Shown here in pieces: positions 27,949-37,083 of a stretch of DNA of 64,000 nt. Made by a program: the position numbers and the translations under genes. The notes beneath the pieces are model-generated. The model was not told where the DNA came from, made no database searches, and was given only the letters and a program-made list of their open reading frames with translations. Source of the DNA: Rikenellaceae bacterium (lineage in GTDB: Bacteria; Bacteroidota; Bacteroidia; Bacteroidales; Rikenellaceae); assembly GCA_017936385.1 (NCBI GenBank), contig JAGBFQ010000022.1:41373-105372 (forward strand), given 5' to 3'. The first letter of the stretch is position 1, and every line of letters begins with the position of its first letter.

Positions 27949-29952
27949 ATGAAAAAAGCTCTTATGATTACTATGTTGGCAGGGGCCGTGTGCGCCTGCT
28001 CGGGCGAAAAGCCGCGTAAGGCCATCGACCCGGTAAATTTCAACCCCGAGGTGGCTCTGGAGGAGGACTTCTATGAGCACTTCACCGGCGGCTGGCAGAA
28101 ACTGCACCCGCTGAAACCCGAATTTTCGCGTTACGGAGCCTTTGACGTGGTGCGCGAAAACAACGAAATCCGCATCAACGAGCTGTTTGGCGAGTTGGCA
28201 GCACAGGACCACGAATACGGCTCGGTGGCACAGAAAATCGCCGACCTCTATAAACTCGGTATGGACTCCGTGCGCCTCAACTCAGAGAGTGTCAATCCGC
28301 TGGATGCAGACTATCTGAAAGAGGTCAACGCCGACAACCTCGCCACCATCGTAGCCACGATGCACACCGTGTCAGGCTCGCCGTTCTTTGTGCCGTTTGT
28401 GGATGCCGACTTGGTAAATCCCGAGGCCAACGCACTCTACATCTATCAGGATGGACTCGGAATGGGCAACAAGGACTACTACCTTGACCCTGCAAACGAG
28501 CGCATCTTGGAGGCCTACAAACTCTACATCACCAAACTCTTTACGCTGGCTACGGGCAACGAAACATACGCCCGCACGGCAATGGAGAATGTGCTGGCCA
28601 TAGAGATGGATATTGCTCGCGGTTCGTTCAGCCAGGTTGAATTGCGCGACATCCAACGCAACTACAACCCCACCAGCGTGGCCAAACTCGCCAAGGACTA
28701 CCCCGCGTTCGATTGGGCTACATATTTCAAACAGATGGGTATCTCGGTCGAGAACGTTGTGGTGGGACAACCCTCGGTGCTGGCAGCTATGAACAACATT
28801 CTCAAAACGGCCAATCTGGAACAACTGCGCGACTACCTCGCATTCCACGAGATGAACGCCGCCGCACCCTATCTTAGCGACGAGTGGACCAATGCCCGCT
28901 TTGAGTTCTTCGGCCGCGCAATGTCGGGTCAGGAGCAACCCAAACCCCGCTGGAAACGTGCCTTGAGCGCACCTAACAATGTGCTTGGTGAGGCTGTTGG
29001 CGAGTTGTACGTTGCCAAATACTTCCCCGAAAGCCACAAGGCCAAAGTTCTCGAAATGGTGCAAAACCTCCAAACCGCTCTCGGCCAACACATCGAGTCG
29101 CTGGAGTGGATGGGTGAGCAAACCAAACAGGCTGCCATCGAAAAACTCTCGAACTTTATCGTCAAAATCGGCTACCCCGACACCTGGAAGGACTACTCGA
29201 CACTCGAAATCAACCCCGAAACGAACTATTGGGAGAATATGAAACGCGCACAAGCGTGGTACACCGCCGACGCAATCGCCAAACTCGGCAAACCGGTCGA
29301 CAAGATGCAATGGTTGATGTCGCCGCAGACGGTGAACGCCTACTACAACCCCGTAACCAACGAGATTTGTTTCCCGGCTGCGATTCTGCAACCTCCCTTC
29401 TTTGACCCCGAGGCCGACGACGCAGTGAACTATGGTGCAATCGGTGTTGTGATTGGTCACGAGATGACCCACGGTTTCGACGACCAGGGCCGCCAATTCG
29501 ACAAGGATGGAAAGTTGCGCGATTGGTGGGCTGCGGAGGACGCTGCCAAATTCAACGAGTTGGCACAAGTGCTGGTCGAGCAGTTCAACAAAATCGAAGT
29601 TATGCCCGGACTGATGGCTAACGGACAACTGTCGTTAGGTGAGAACATTGCCGACCAGGGTGGTCTGAAGGTGTCGTACACCGCGTTTATGAATACGCTT
29701 GAAGGCACTGAACCCGCACCTATCGACGGATTCACGGCGGCTCAACGCTTCTACATCGGTTACACCAACGTATGGGCACAGAACATCCGCGACGAGGAGA
29801 TTGCCAAACTGACCAAGATGGACCCCCACTCGCTGGGCAAATGGCGCGTAAATGCCACACTGCGCAATATTCAGGAGTTCTACGATGCATTCGACATCAA
29901 GGAGGGCGATGCTATGTGGATGGCTCCCGAGGAGCGCGTGAATATTTGGTAA
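27949..29952 (+). CDS. M13 family (neprilysin/PepO-like) zinc metallopeptidase, lipoprotein
   Basis: A 667-residue peptidase with a lipoprotein signal (AVCAC). The zinc site is complete: HEMTH with His504, Glu505 and His508, followed by GFDDQGRQFD, and the third ligand Glu565 in GENIADQGG with Asp569. The N-terminal domain (EEDFYEHFTGGW) is the usual M13 cap that limits substrates to small peptides. It probably cuts peptides in the periplasm or at the surface, along with the S9 peptidase two genes upstream. Confidence 0.96.
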   Translation: MKKALMITMLAGAVCACSGEKPRKAIDPVNFNPEVALEEDFYEHFTGGWQKLHPLKPEFSRYGAFDVVRENNEIRINELFGELAAQDHEYGSVAQKIADLYKLGMDSVRLNSESVNPLDADYLKEVNADNLATIVATMHTVSGSPFFVPFVDADLVNPEANALYIYQDGLGMGNKDYYLDPANERILEAYKLYITKLFTLATGNETYARTAMENVLAIEMDIARGSFSQVELRDIQRNYNPTSVAKLAKDYPAFDWATYFKQMGISVENVVVGQPSVLAAMNNILKTANLEQLRDYLAFHEMNAAAPYLSDEWTNARFEFFGRAMSGQEQPKPRWKRALSAPNNVLGEAVGELYVAKYFPESHKAKVLEMVQNLQTALGQHIESLEWMGEQTKQAAIEKLSNFIVKIGYPDTWKDYSTLEINPETNYWENMKRAQAWYTADAIAKLGKPVDKMQWLMSPQTVNAYYNPVTNEICFPAAILQPPFFDPEADDAVNYGAIGVVIGHEMTHGFDDQGRQFDKDGKLRDWWAAEDAAKFNELAQVLVEQFNKIEVMPGLMANGQLSLGENIADQGGLKVSYTAFMNTLEGTEPAPIDGFTAAQRFYIGYTNVWAQNIRDEEIAKLTKMDPHSLGKWRVNATLRNIQEFYDAFDIKEGDAMWMAPEERVNIW

Positions 29953-29965
29953 GCAGTTTTGCAAA

Positions 29966-30018
29966 CACTACAAACGAAGGGTGTCCGCGTTATGTGCGGA
30001 CACCCTTCGTTTGTAGTG
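29966..30018. terminator. Long perfect hairpin between convergent genes
   Basis: A 23-bp perfect inverted repeat (29966-29988 with 29996-30018) with a seven-base loop, between an M13 peptidase and an alpha/beta hydrolase that point at each other. There is no T run, so it may work as a bidirectional transcript end or stability element. Confidence 0.75.
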
Positions 30019-30033
30019 AAGTATGCCGGACGG

Positions 30034-31566
30034 TTATTCGTAACGTTGGATGAACATCATCGCCTCGTAGAACGGGATTGAGGTCTTGACGGTCTTGCCA
30101 TTGATGTCCTTGTCGGAGATTTGGTCTTTGGCGTTGTTCCAACCACCAATGTGGCCACCCGTTGCCATTGTGCGCAGCGTCGCGTTGCCTCCCGCATTCT
30201 TAATCATCTGAACCATAAATTCCGAGTATCGGTAGGCCACAACGGTGTCGTCCGCAGCATGCCAAATCTTGAGCGGGCAGGGGTAAATCTTGCTCAACGA
30301 CATATATGCATCGCGCTCGGCATCGTTGTTGTAGTTGGCATTGGCCTGGTCCTTCATCTCGGGCGAACCGATGGTGTTAATCATCAGGTTGTCGTAGCCC
30401 ACCACACGGTCGTAGTTGTCGAGGAAGTATTGTTGGTTGAGCGTAGCGTTTTTCCAATTTGCAAAGTTGTATTGACCGGCAATGGTGCGTTGTTGGTTGG
30501 CACCTCCCCAGGGTTGCATAAAGTTGTTCTTGTAGACCGACAGCGCGGGACAGAACGCAGCCTGGGCAATCACGGGCAATATCTCGTGTTGAACAATCAG
30601 AGTCGAGGCACCACCACCCATCGAGATACCCATCACGAACACCTCTTTGTGCAGGTTGTACTTCTCCATCACGTAGTTGTAACCCTTCTTGTAGCACTGC
30701 AACACATGCTTGTTGGCGTAGTGTTGGTCTGTCACGGGGAAGCCCATTGCCGAACCCCAGCCCGTAGCCATACCGTTCATATCCATCACAGCGTAGCCTT
30801 TGGCAAGGAAGTATTTCCATCCGTGATAATTCAAGGGGTTGGTCGTAGCACCCGTGCGCTCGCCTGTACCTTGACACAGAATAATCAGACGTGTGGGGTT
30901 CGCGGGGTCGGTAGAGTAGTTCTCGGGCAGGGCAATCACGCCATAGTCCGTGTAGAGCTTCGAACCGTCTTGTTTGATTCCCGACGAGGTTTTGTCGTTG
31001 TCCTCGAGGAAGTAGTTGACCGAGACGCTGAAGTTCTCGTAGCCTTTTGCGGGACGCTCGGCATAGCTTGCACCACCTGCCGCGCCCTTGCTGCAAGCCA
31101 GCGAAGTGCCGTCCGAGAAGTAAAAGGTCAACTCCGTAGCGCTGTCAACCACGCCCACCATGGTTACCGTATTGTCCGGTTCGGGCTCCGCAGGCGAAGC
31201 CGAAACACCCGTATCAACTCCGTCAATGAGCCAATTACCATTCTCGCCAATGGTAACTTTCGAGCCGTTGGCATTAACACCCGTATCCACGCCGTTGATG
31301 GTCCAATTACCATCCTTGTCGATAGTCACGAGCGGGGTTTTGCCATCTTGTAGAGTGAGCGTGTTACCATCGCTGAACGAGATGGTGTAGCTGCCGTTGC
31401 CCTCCTCAATATCGGTGATGGTACTACCCTCTTGGAGGCTTTCGATGAGGAGTTTCTGGGTCTGAAGTTCCTCTTGAAGTTTTTTGATTTCGTCCTCGAA
31501 TCCTGTGTCGGGTGTGCAAGCGAGCATACCCATACAGAGTGTAATGATTGTAAAAAATCTTTTCAT
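30034..31566 (-). CDS. Secreted alpha/beta-hydrolase lipoprotein with DUF4988-like coiled-coil N-terminus
   Basis: A 510-residue lipoprotein (MLACTP, lipid Cys17). Residues about 22-46 form a short coiled coil, followed by two repeats of the NWxIxGVDTGV type (88-97 and 111-121), which is the DUF4988-style stalk of surface proteins. From about 165 on lies an alpha/beta hydrolase with nucleophile Ser315 in GISMGGG, an Asp candidate in HAADDTVV and a His candidate in GGHIGG. It resembles esterase/S9-like hydrolases that act on acylated sugars or esters; substrate unknown. It is transcribed alone. Confidence 0.85.
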   Translation of the reverse strand: MKRFFTIITLCMGMLACTPDTGFEDEIKKLQEELQTQKLLIESLQEGSTITDIEEGNGSYTISFSDGNTLTLQDGKTPLVTIDKDGNWTINGVDTGVNANGSKVTIGENGNWLIDGVDTGVSASPAEPEPDNTVTMVGVVDSATELTFYFSDGTSLACSKGAAGGASYAERPAKGYENFSVSVNYFLEDNDKTSSGIKQDGSKLYTDYGVIALPENYSTDPANPTRLIILCQGTGERTGATTNPLNYHGWKYFLAKGYAVMDMNGMATGWGSAMGFPVTDQHYANKHVLQCYKKGYNYVMEKYNLHKEVFVMGISMGGGASTLIVQHEILPVIAQAAFCPALSVYKNNFMQPWGGANQQRTIAGQYNFANWKNATLNQQYFLDNYDRVVGYDNLMINTIGSPEMKDQANANYNNDAERDAYMSLSKIYPCPLKIWHAADDTVVAYRYSEFMVQMIKNAGGNATLRTMATGGHIGGWNNAKDQISDKDINGKTVKTSIPFYEAMMFIQRYE

Positions 31567-31608
31567 GTGGTTATTGTGTGTTTAGTTGTTTCTGTGTGCT
31601 ATATCGGT

Positions 31609-31639
31609 CAAAGATAATACATTAAATCAGAAAAAACAA
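31609..31639 (-). promoter_or_regulatory. Promoter of the alpha/beta-hydrolase gene
   Basis: Minus strand TTG (31637-31639), 20-bp spacer, TATCTTTG (31609-31616), about 43 bases before the ATG at 31566. Confidence 0.65.
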
Positions 31640-31723
31640 GTATCCACCTACGGAATGACCGTGAGCGAGGTTTGGGTGTGGTGTGGTTTTTGACACGGTG
31701 GCGGTGTTTTAACTCTTTGGCTT

Positions 31724-32071
31724 ATGAAAATACTTATCTTGGCCGTTCGGCCGACAGACCGCTACGCCTTGCAGGGTTTGGTGGCTCCTCTGTGCCGCGA
31801 TGTGGTTGTCACGGACTCGGTGGCCGGGCTGGAGCGCATGTGCCTCAGACACCGTTTCGACGCTGTGATTTCGGTGGGTTTTGAGTGGCTTACGAGCGGC
31901 CGCGACACAGCTGTGGCGGTTCGGCGTGGCGGACGGGATTGTCGTGTGCTGGTGTTGAGCGAGGCGTGCCACGAGCAGGCGGTGCTGGGAGTTGTGGAAG
32001 GGGGCGTGGGACAATACCTATCGTTGCCGGTGGAAGCCCACCGATTGCGACGCAAATTGTGTCGAAGATGA
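31724..32071 (+). CDS. Degenerate response-regulator receiver protein
   Basis: A 115-residue single-domain protein. Its pattern follows a CheY-like receiver (start MKILILAV, then FDAVISVGFEW, CRVLVLSEAC, and GGVGQYLSLPVEAHRL). The acidic pair after strand 1 is missing, the phosphoacceptor Asp of the DxxxxD segment is replaced (VISVG), and the conserved Lys before Pro is Leu. The Ser in VLSEA is kept. It should therefore not be phosphorylated, and would act by binding. Its stop overlaps the next gene (ATGA). A weak -33/-7 pair lies at 31689-31719. Confidence 0.7.
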   Translation: MKILILAVRPTDRYALQGLVAPLCRDVVVTDSVAGLERMCLRHRFDAVISVGFEWLTSGRDTAVAVRRGGRDCRVLVLSEACHEQAVLGVVEGGVGQYLSLPVEAHRLRRKLCRR

Positions 32072-33015
32072 TAACTTTCGTGGAGTCGATATTGCTGTTG
32101 GTGGGTTGTGCCTTGGCTGTTTTCGTGTGGCAGGAGTTGATGTGGGATGTGCGGCGACGTGCGCGACGACAATGGCTCAGCAGACACGGAAGTGGCTGTG
32201 CATCGCACATTTGCGGTTATCTGTTCGATGACGCACCCATACCTTTGCCCGAGACCGAATGTAACCACGAGGCCCTGCTCGAACTGCTCCACTCGGTGTG
32301 CACTCTCACCTCGGGCTACGACCCGCGACGCGTGGCTCTGCTCTCACGCCGAATGGGGCTGGACGACTACCTGCAACGTAGAACACGCGGCCGAACACGT
32401 TGCACACGGGCGGTTTACTCGCTGCTGGCTCTGCAAACGGGTATCGACGTCGACCTGCGACTTCCCGCAACGGGAGATGACCTCGCTTCGCAGACGCTGT
32501 TTGCACTCTCGGCCACACGCCTTGACGACACCGACGCTGCTGTTCGACACTTGGCAGCTCGCAACCTTTCGCCCACCTCGGCGGCCATGGCCGTCGAGAT
32601 GCGCAGTCGACGTTACCCTCTCTCGGATTACTCCGAGGCTCTTCACTCGGCCGATACTATGGCCGTGCGAATCGGACTTGCAGCCGTAAGGCGAACGGCC
32701 AATCCCGAGATGACCTTCGAAGTGATACGTCTGGTCGATACGTGCAACGACGAACTCCTTGAGGATTCGCTTTATGCATTGGTAGCTCTGCGGCTTTCGG
32801 TTGTACGTCAATCGGTTGCGCGGGCTGTGGCACATCTGGGCGAAATACGTCGCACGAGATTCTACCGTCATTTGGTGGTCGAGGGTTACTCGTCGCAGGC
32901 CATCGAACTATTGTGCCGCAACGAACCTTCGGCCGCGATTCGGGATTACGCCATATCGCTCGGAGAGTCACACAAACGACGCCTCGACCAACCCCAAAAA
33001 CAGACCGTCCTATGA
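32068..33015 (+). CDS. Membrane-anchored HEAT-like helical repeat protein
   Basis: A 315-residue protein with one N-terminal transmembrane helix (FVESILLLVGCALAVFVW), a basic stop-transfer segment (RRRARRQWLSRH), and a long cytoplasmic part of repeated helical pairs (SQTLFALSATRLDDTDAAVR, TMAVRIGLAAVRRTANPEM, LLEDSLYALVALRLSVVRQS), typical of HEAT or Armadillo folds that bind other proteins. It overlaps both neighbours by four bases (ATGA at 32068 and 33012). I infer a scaffold linking the receiver-like protein and the glycosyltransferase-like protein of the same operon. Confidence 0.75.
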   Translation: MITFVESILLLVGCALAVFVWQELMWDVRRRARRQWLSRHGSGCASHICGYLFDDAPIPLPETECNHEALLELLHSVCTLTSGYDPRRVALLSRRMGLDDYLQRRTRGRTRCTRAVYSLLALQTGIDVDLRLPATGDDLASQTLFALSATRLDDTDAAVRHLAARNLSPTSAAMAVEMRSRRYPLSDYSEALHSADTMAVRIGLAAVRRTANPEMTFEVIRLVDTCNDELLEDSLYALVALRLSVVRQSVARAVAHLGEIRRTRFYRHLVVEGYSSQAIELLCRNEPSAAIRDYAISLGESHKRRLDQPQKQTVL

Positions 33016-34082
33016 TGTTCCTGTTGATGTGGTTGTATGTGACGGCCGTAACCATGCTGGCTGTTGCGGTGACGGTGGCATGCGTGGCTCGGCACGTGGT
33101 GCTGATGCGTGACGGATGCACAAGGCGCCTTGCGGGTCTGTGGACTCTGACGGGGTGCGATGCGCTGGCCGAACCGGGCGTGTCGTTGCTGGTCGACTAC
33201 GACGGCAACGAACAGACGCTCGAAGAGCTGTTGTCGCTGGACTACCTGCGCTACGAGGTGGTTGTGGTGGGCAATCTCGCCGTCGACCACAGCTTGGCAC
33301 GGGTTGTCGAACGCTACTCGATGGTCGAGGTGGGTGCTCCAGTGGTTGACGAACGACTATCCAACTCCCCCAGACGACTCTACCGCTCACGACGACGAAG
33401 CTATCGCCGACTTGTGGTGGTGGACTCGGCGGCCGAACACACCGCCGAACGACTGGATTGTGCTCTTGCCGTGAGAAGCTACGACCGCGTGCTGGCCGTC
33501 GAACGTGGCGTGAGATTGTCGCCCGAGGCTCTGCGGGTGATGGTGTGGCGTGCGTGCGAGTCACCCGACACGGAGGTGATAACGGCTCCCGTGATGACGG
33601 ACGACAGCGTGATGGGAGCTGTGAGCGAAGTGTGGGGTTTTTTCGGCCGATGCCGCACGGAGGTGGCTCTGATGGACGGTGACACTGTAGTAGCGGTGGG
33701 AGGTTTCTCTGCCCCGCGCGGAAGGGGAGGTGCAACGCGGCGAATAGTCAAACGACTTCGGAGGGCAGGTTGCCTACGTTTGCGCCTGGGCGTGGCCGTG
33801 GGACGAAACCCGAAAGCCGTGCCACGGGTCGGATTGGTGGATTTTGCGGTGTGTCACCTGTTGGGTTATGGGGCAGTGCTGTTGTGGTTTGGTGACCACA
33901 CGATGCGGCGTGTTGCGGTACTGTGTCTTGTGATTCTGTGGCTCACGGGACTTATGGCGGCCGTTGGGTCAAGGGCCTTCCGTCGCTACTCGGGCAGCCG
34001 ACGAAGTTGGTGGCAAACCATAGCCGTGCCGTTGGCCGTACCATTCAGAATATTTCTGGTGCGACACCGAAAAAATGCATGA
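33012..34082 (+). CDS. Degenerate family 2 glycosyltransferase-like membrane protein
   Basis: A 356-residue membrane protein with an N-terminal helix (FLLMWLYVTAVTMLAVAVTV), a GT-A-like domain and two or more C-terminal helices (GYGAVLLWF, VAVLCLVILWLTGLMA). The domain follows the GT2 synthase order (EPGVSLLVDYDGNEQTL, LDYLRYEVVVVGN), but the DD of the first site reads GN, the DXD metal site reads ERG (VLAVERGVRL), and QxxRW is not found. It should be a non-catalytic relative of PgaC/BcsA-like enzymes. Translation is coupled to the HEAT-like gene. Role unknown; perhaps a sensor or a regulator of polysaccharide synthesis. Confidence 0.7.
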   Translation: MMFLLMWLYVTAVTMLAVAVTVACVARHVVLMRDGCTRRLAGLWTLTGCDALAEPGVSLLVDYDGNEQTLEELLSLDYLRYEVVVVGNLAVDHSLARVVERYSMVEVGAPVVDERLSNSPRRLYRSRRRSYRRLVVVDSAAEHTAERLDCALAVRSYDRVLAVERGVRLSPEALRVMVWRACESPDTEVITAPVMTDDSVMGAVSEVWGFFGRCRTEVALMDGDTVVAVGGFSAPRGRGGATRRIVKRLRRAGCLRLRLGVAVGRNPKAVPRVGLVDFAVCHLLGYGAVLLWFGDHTMRRVAVLCLVILWLTGLMAAVGSRAFRRYSGSRRSWWQTIAVPLAVPFRIFLVRHRKNA

Positions 34083-34100
34083 GAATCCCAAAATTTTCCG

Positions 34101-34108
34101 TACCTTCG
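34101..34108 (+). promoter_or_regulatory. Probable -7 element of the GH31 gene
   Basis: TACCTTCG, one base off the consensus, 38 bases before the ATG at 34146. No clear -33 box. Confidence 0.4.
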
Positions 34109-34145
34109 TGGCGTTATTAATGTGGAACGGAAAATCGAAACTCCG

Positions 34146-35696
34146 ATGCAACTCAAGTCGCTGATAATAAAACAACTCATACCCGCTGTGCTGATGCTCT
34201 GCCATGCTCTTGGAGCACAGGCACAACAAGAACTGCGCACCTCTCACATCAACGTCAATCGCGGCGAAAAGTGGTGGGGCGCTTTCGTAGGCAATGCACC
34301 CGAAGAACCTTTCGCCGAACCTTTCGAAATCCTCCCCGACACAGCCTACCGAAAGGCTGCGCTGGCACCAATGTTCATCTCCTCGACGGGACGTTACATT
34401 TGGAGCGAGTGGCCCGTGGGCGTACGCTTCGACGGCAAGGAGTTCATCATAACATCTCCCGAAGGGGCTGTCAAAGCACAACGCGGAGGACGTACACTGC
34501 GCGATGCCTACTTGGTATGCCGTCACCGCAACTTTCCGCCGCAAGGCAACCCCGTGTCGGGCGAGCTCTACTCGCTGCCCGTGGTCGAAACCGAACTCGA
34601 ATTCGGCTTCATGCAGTCGGCCGAGACCATCATCGACTACGCACGACAACTGCGACAAGCAGGCATCGAACAAGGTATAATCGTTTTGGCCGACGGTTGG
34701 TCGTCGATGGACGGTTCGCTGGATTTCGACCGTAACTTCTATGCCGAGCCCAAAGCATTTGTCGACAAACTGCATGAACTCGGTTTCAAACTCATGCTCA
34801 ACATCACACCCTATCGCACCGCCTCGGGACGTGGCTACGTCGAAGCTATGCGCAACGGAACATTACTGCGCGACAGGTCGGGGGCTCCCGTGTTTGTCAA
34901 CGGCGATATGGGGTTCTTTGCCGTGTGCGACGTCACCCAAGCGGAGTGTCGCAGCGACATCGAACAGAAACTTAAACGACTCACCGAACAATACGGCGTC
35001 GACGGTTTCCGTTTTGATTGTGAACAGTTGAGCAGCACGCTGGCAGGACGAACCTCGCTCGAAAGAGCTTTCCTCGATGCGTGGTACACCTTGGGTGCCG
35101 ACTACGCGTTGGCAGAGTACATCCCCGGCACAGCAACCCTCGAACGTTATGCCCCGGGACGTGTGACGACCTCATCCGCCGAGCCACTGAGCTACATCAA
35201 CGACATGCTTACGGCAGGACTTATGGGTGTCTCATCGGCCTACGCCGACGCCCCCGAAATCGACCTTGCAAAAGCAGATGACCTAACAAAACTGCGCACA
35301 CTCCAACAGGAACTGATGATGCCGATGGCAAGGGTCGGATTCGCTCCGTGGCGAATCAAAAACAAGGAGTACTACGCTGAGTACATGCGCAACCTGCAAC
35401 TGCGCTGCGAAATGGGCAAACATCTCCAACAAGTGGCCCAAGAGGGGTGCAAAACAGCCGAGCCCATGGCTCGACACATGGAATACTTGTTCCCACGCAG
35501 TGGATTTGCCGACTGCTCGACACAATACATGCTCGGCAACAAGTATCTCATAGCTCCCGCCGACAACCACAACAAGCGTATGGTACGACTGCCACGAGGC
35601 GTGTGGACCGACACCGACGGACGACGATACCGCGGACCCGTGGTAATAGACGCCGACACCTCGAATGGTAAACTGCTCTGCTTCGAACTAAACTAA
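34146..35696 (+). CDS. Secreted GH31-type glycoside hydrolase
   Basis: A 516-residue exported enzyme; signal peptide ending LGAQAQ from the ATG at 34146 (a GTG at 34122 is in frame but spoils the signal). It has a beta-sandwich N-terminus and a TIM barrel with GIIVLADGWSSMDGS, KLMLNITPY, and the nucleophile segment DGFRFDCEQ, where Asp291 is the likely nucleophile. That DGF(R/K)FD form is seen in the MYORG-like branch of GH31. The acid/base could be the Asp in YINDMLTAG, and a C-terminal beta domain closes the protein. Probably an alpha-galactosidase- or alpha-glucosidase-like activity; the sugar is not decidable. cysQ follows 33 bp later. Confidence 0.82.
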   Translation: MQLKSLIIKQLIPAVLMLCHALGAQAQQELRTSHINVNRGEKWWGAFVGNAPEEPFAEPFEILPDTAYRKAALAPMFISSTGRYIWSEWPVGVRFDGKEFIITSPEGAVKAQRGGRTLRDAYLVCRHRNFPPQGNPVSGELYSLPVVETELEFGFMQSAETIIDYARQLRQAGIEQGIIVLADGWSSMDGSLDFDRNFYAEPKAFVDKLHELGFKLMLNITPYRTASGRGYVEAMRNGTLLRDRSGAPVFVNGDMGFFAVCDVTQAECRSDIEQKLKRLTEQYGVDGFRFDCEQLSSTLAGRTSLERAFLDAWYTLGADYALAEYIPGTATLERYAPGRVTTSSAEPLSYINDMLTAGLMGVSSAYADAPEIDLAKADDLTKLRTLQQELMMPMARVGFAPWRIKNKEYYAEYMRNLQLRCEMGKHLQQVAQEGCKTAEPMARHMEYLFPRSGFADCSTQYMLGNKYLIAPADNHNKRMVRLPRGVWTDTDGRRYRGPVVIDADTSNGKLLCFELN

Positions 35697-35729
35697 AAAA
35701 CGATATAAACCTAAAGCAAACATACTCGG

Positions 35730-36587
35730 ATGAGCACTATCATGACAACACAGCAACGCGAGTTCTTCCTACCCATGGCCGTAAACGCCGCCGTGCGCGC
35801 TGGAGCCGCAATACTTGAGGTCTATCCCGACAAAAGCAACTATCAGGTGGACTACAAAGCCGACCAATCGCCCATAACGCTGGCCGACCGACGCGCTCAC
35901 GACGTAATCAAACAACACCTGTCGCAAACACGCATGCCTATTCTGAGCGAGGAGGGACGCGAAATGCAATACTTCGAACGCAAAGGCTGGGACCTGTTCT
36001 GGATGGTCGACCCGCTTGACGGCACCCGCGAGTTTATCAAGGGTAACAACGAATTTACGGTCAACATCGCTCTCATCGCCGACAACCGACCCGTCATGGG
36101 AATCATCTACGTACCCTACTTCCACAAACTCTACTTCACCGAGAAGGGTTTTGGTTCCTACGTGCGCGAAGTTGCCCCCGACGCCGAGTGTATGCTTGAA
36201 TATGACGAAATATACGAAGGAGCTCACGAACTGCCACTACACAAAGAGCCCAACTCACCATTACGCGTAGCCATCAGCCGCTCGCACAACAACGAGGCAA
36301 CCTTCGAACGTATAAAACTGTTCCGAGGTCTTTACCCCGACGCCGAACTCGTCGAACAAGGCAGTTCCTATAAATTCTGCCTGCTGGCCGAGGGCACTAT
36401 CGACTACTACCCGCGCACCAGCAATACCTACGAATGGGACACCGCAGCAGGTGAGGTTATTCTGAGCGAAGCGGGAGGCGTTATAAAAGCTCTTCCCGAC
36501 ATGGCAAAGTTCGCCTACAACAAAGAATCACTGCTCAACCCACACTTCGTCTGCCGCAGCCACGCTATCAAAGATGTGGTTATTTAG
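35730..36587 (+). CDS. cysQ: 3'(2'),5'-bisphosphate nucleotidase
   Basis: A 285-residue inositol-monophosphatase-fold enzyme. It hydrolyses 3'-phosphoadenosine 5'-phosphate to AMP during sulfate assimilation or sulfonation. The metal site is complete: ILSEEG, DPLDGT (94-99) followed by REFIKGNNEFTVNIAL, and the C-terminal EWDTAAGEVI. An ATG at 35742 is an alternative start. It lies behind a GH31 gene; a link is not obvious. A large structured repeat starts 13 bases after its stop. Confidence 0.93.
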   Translation: MSTIMTTQQREFFLPMAVNAAVRAGAAILEVYPDKSNYQVDYKADQSPITLADRRAHDVIKQHLSQTRMPILSEEGREMQYFERKGWDLFWMVDPLDGTREFIKGNNEFTVNIALIADNRPVMGIIYVPYFHKLYFTEKGFGSYVREVAPDAECMLEYDEIYEGAHELPLHKEPNSPLRVAISRSHNNEATFERIKLFRGLYPDAELVEQGSSYKFCLLAEGTIDYYPRTSNTYEWDTAAGEVILSEAGGVIKALPDMAKFAYNKESLLNPHFVCRSHAIKDVVI

Positions 36588-36600
36588 ATTGGTTTGAGGA

Positions 36601-36885
36601 GTGGCAGTGCCACTTTGGTTATATGTACTTTTTGTGTCGACAAAAAGGTGGCAGTGCCACTTTGGTTATGTTCTTTTTTGAGTCATCAAAAAAGAACCAA
36701 AAAAATGAGCCGCAGACCGGCGGGTGAGAAACTTCGTTTCTCTAAATTTTTATGTGGTATGTGTGATTTTGTTGATGTGGTGCTGCCGTTGGCATTTTTC
36801 GGCTATTTGTAGGTATGACCTCACAAACAAGTTTGCAGGTCACACCTACAAACATCCGATACATCCCTGCGGGATGCCGTACCCC
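36601..36885 (+). repeat. 3'-structured repeat, copy 2 (long form)
   Basis: Sense to cysQ, starting 13 bases after its stop. In order: GTGGCAGTGCCAC palindrome (36601-36613) and TTTGGTTAT, repeated 47 bases later (36648-36669); hairpin 1, a perfect 12 bp (36670-36681 with 36686-36697, loop GTCA); linker CCGCAGACCGGCGGG; hairpin 2 GAGAAAC-TTC-GTTTCTC (36726-36742); a shared AT-rich segment; hairpin 3 (36806-36852); hairpin 4 CATCCC-TGC-GGGATG (36862-36876). From 36650 on it matches the copy at 63776 closely. Small open frames in it are not genes. Confidence 0.9.
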
Positions 36886-37083
36886 ATCATCAAAATCTCA
36901 CACACTCCAAACTTTCCGAAGAACCATCAGTGGCTAACATCTGCTACACAAATGTTTTGAATGGAACTTTACCTAAACATACCTATTGTTGGTAAGTTAG
37001 GTAGGTTGTGAGGTTATGGTATTTAGGGTTTATTCCTTTTGAATCCTCAACTGAATCAAAATTGACCGCATCCAAGGTTCTTA
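36886..37083. other. Spacer between two 3' repeats
   Basis: About 200 bases between the plus-strand repeat behind cysQ and the minus-strand repeat behind der. I see AT-rich, non-coding sequence with no hairpin or repeat that I can support. Confidence 0.5.

Noticed and set aside
36594..36960. Small open frames of 60-80 codons within the repeat
   Set aside because: They lie in hairpins of the repeat family, are not kept between copies, and have no start context.
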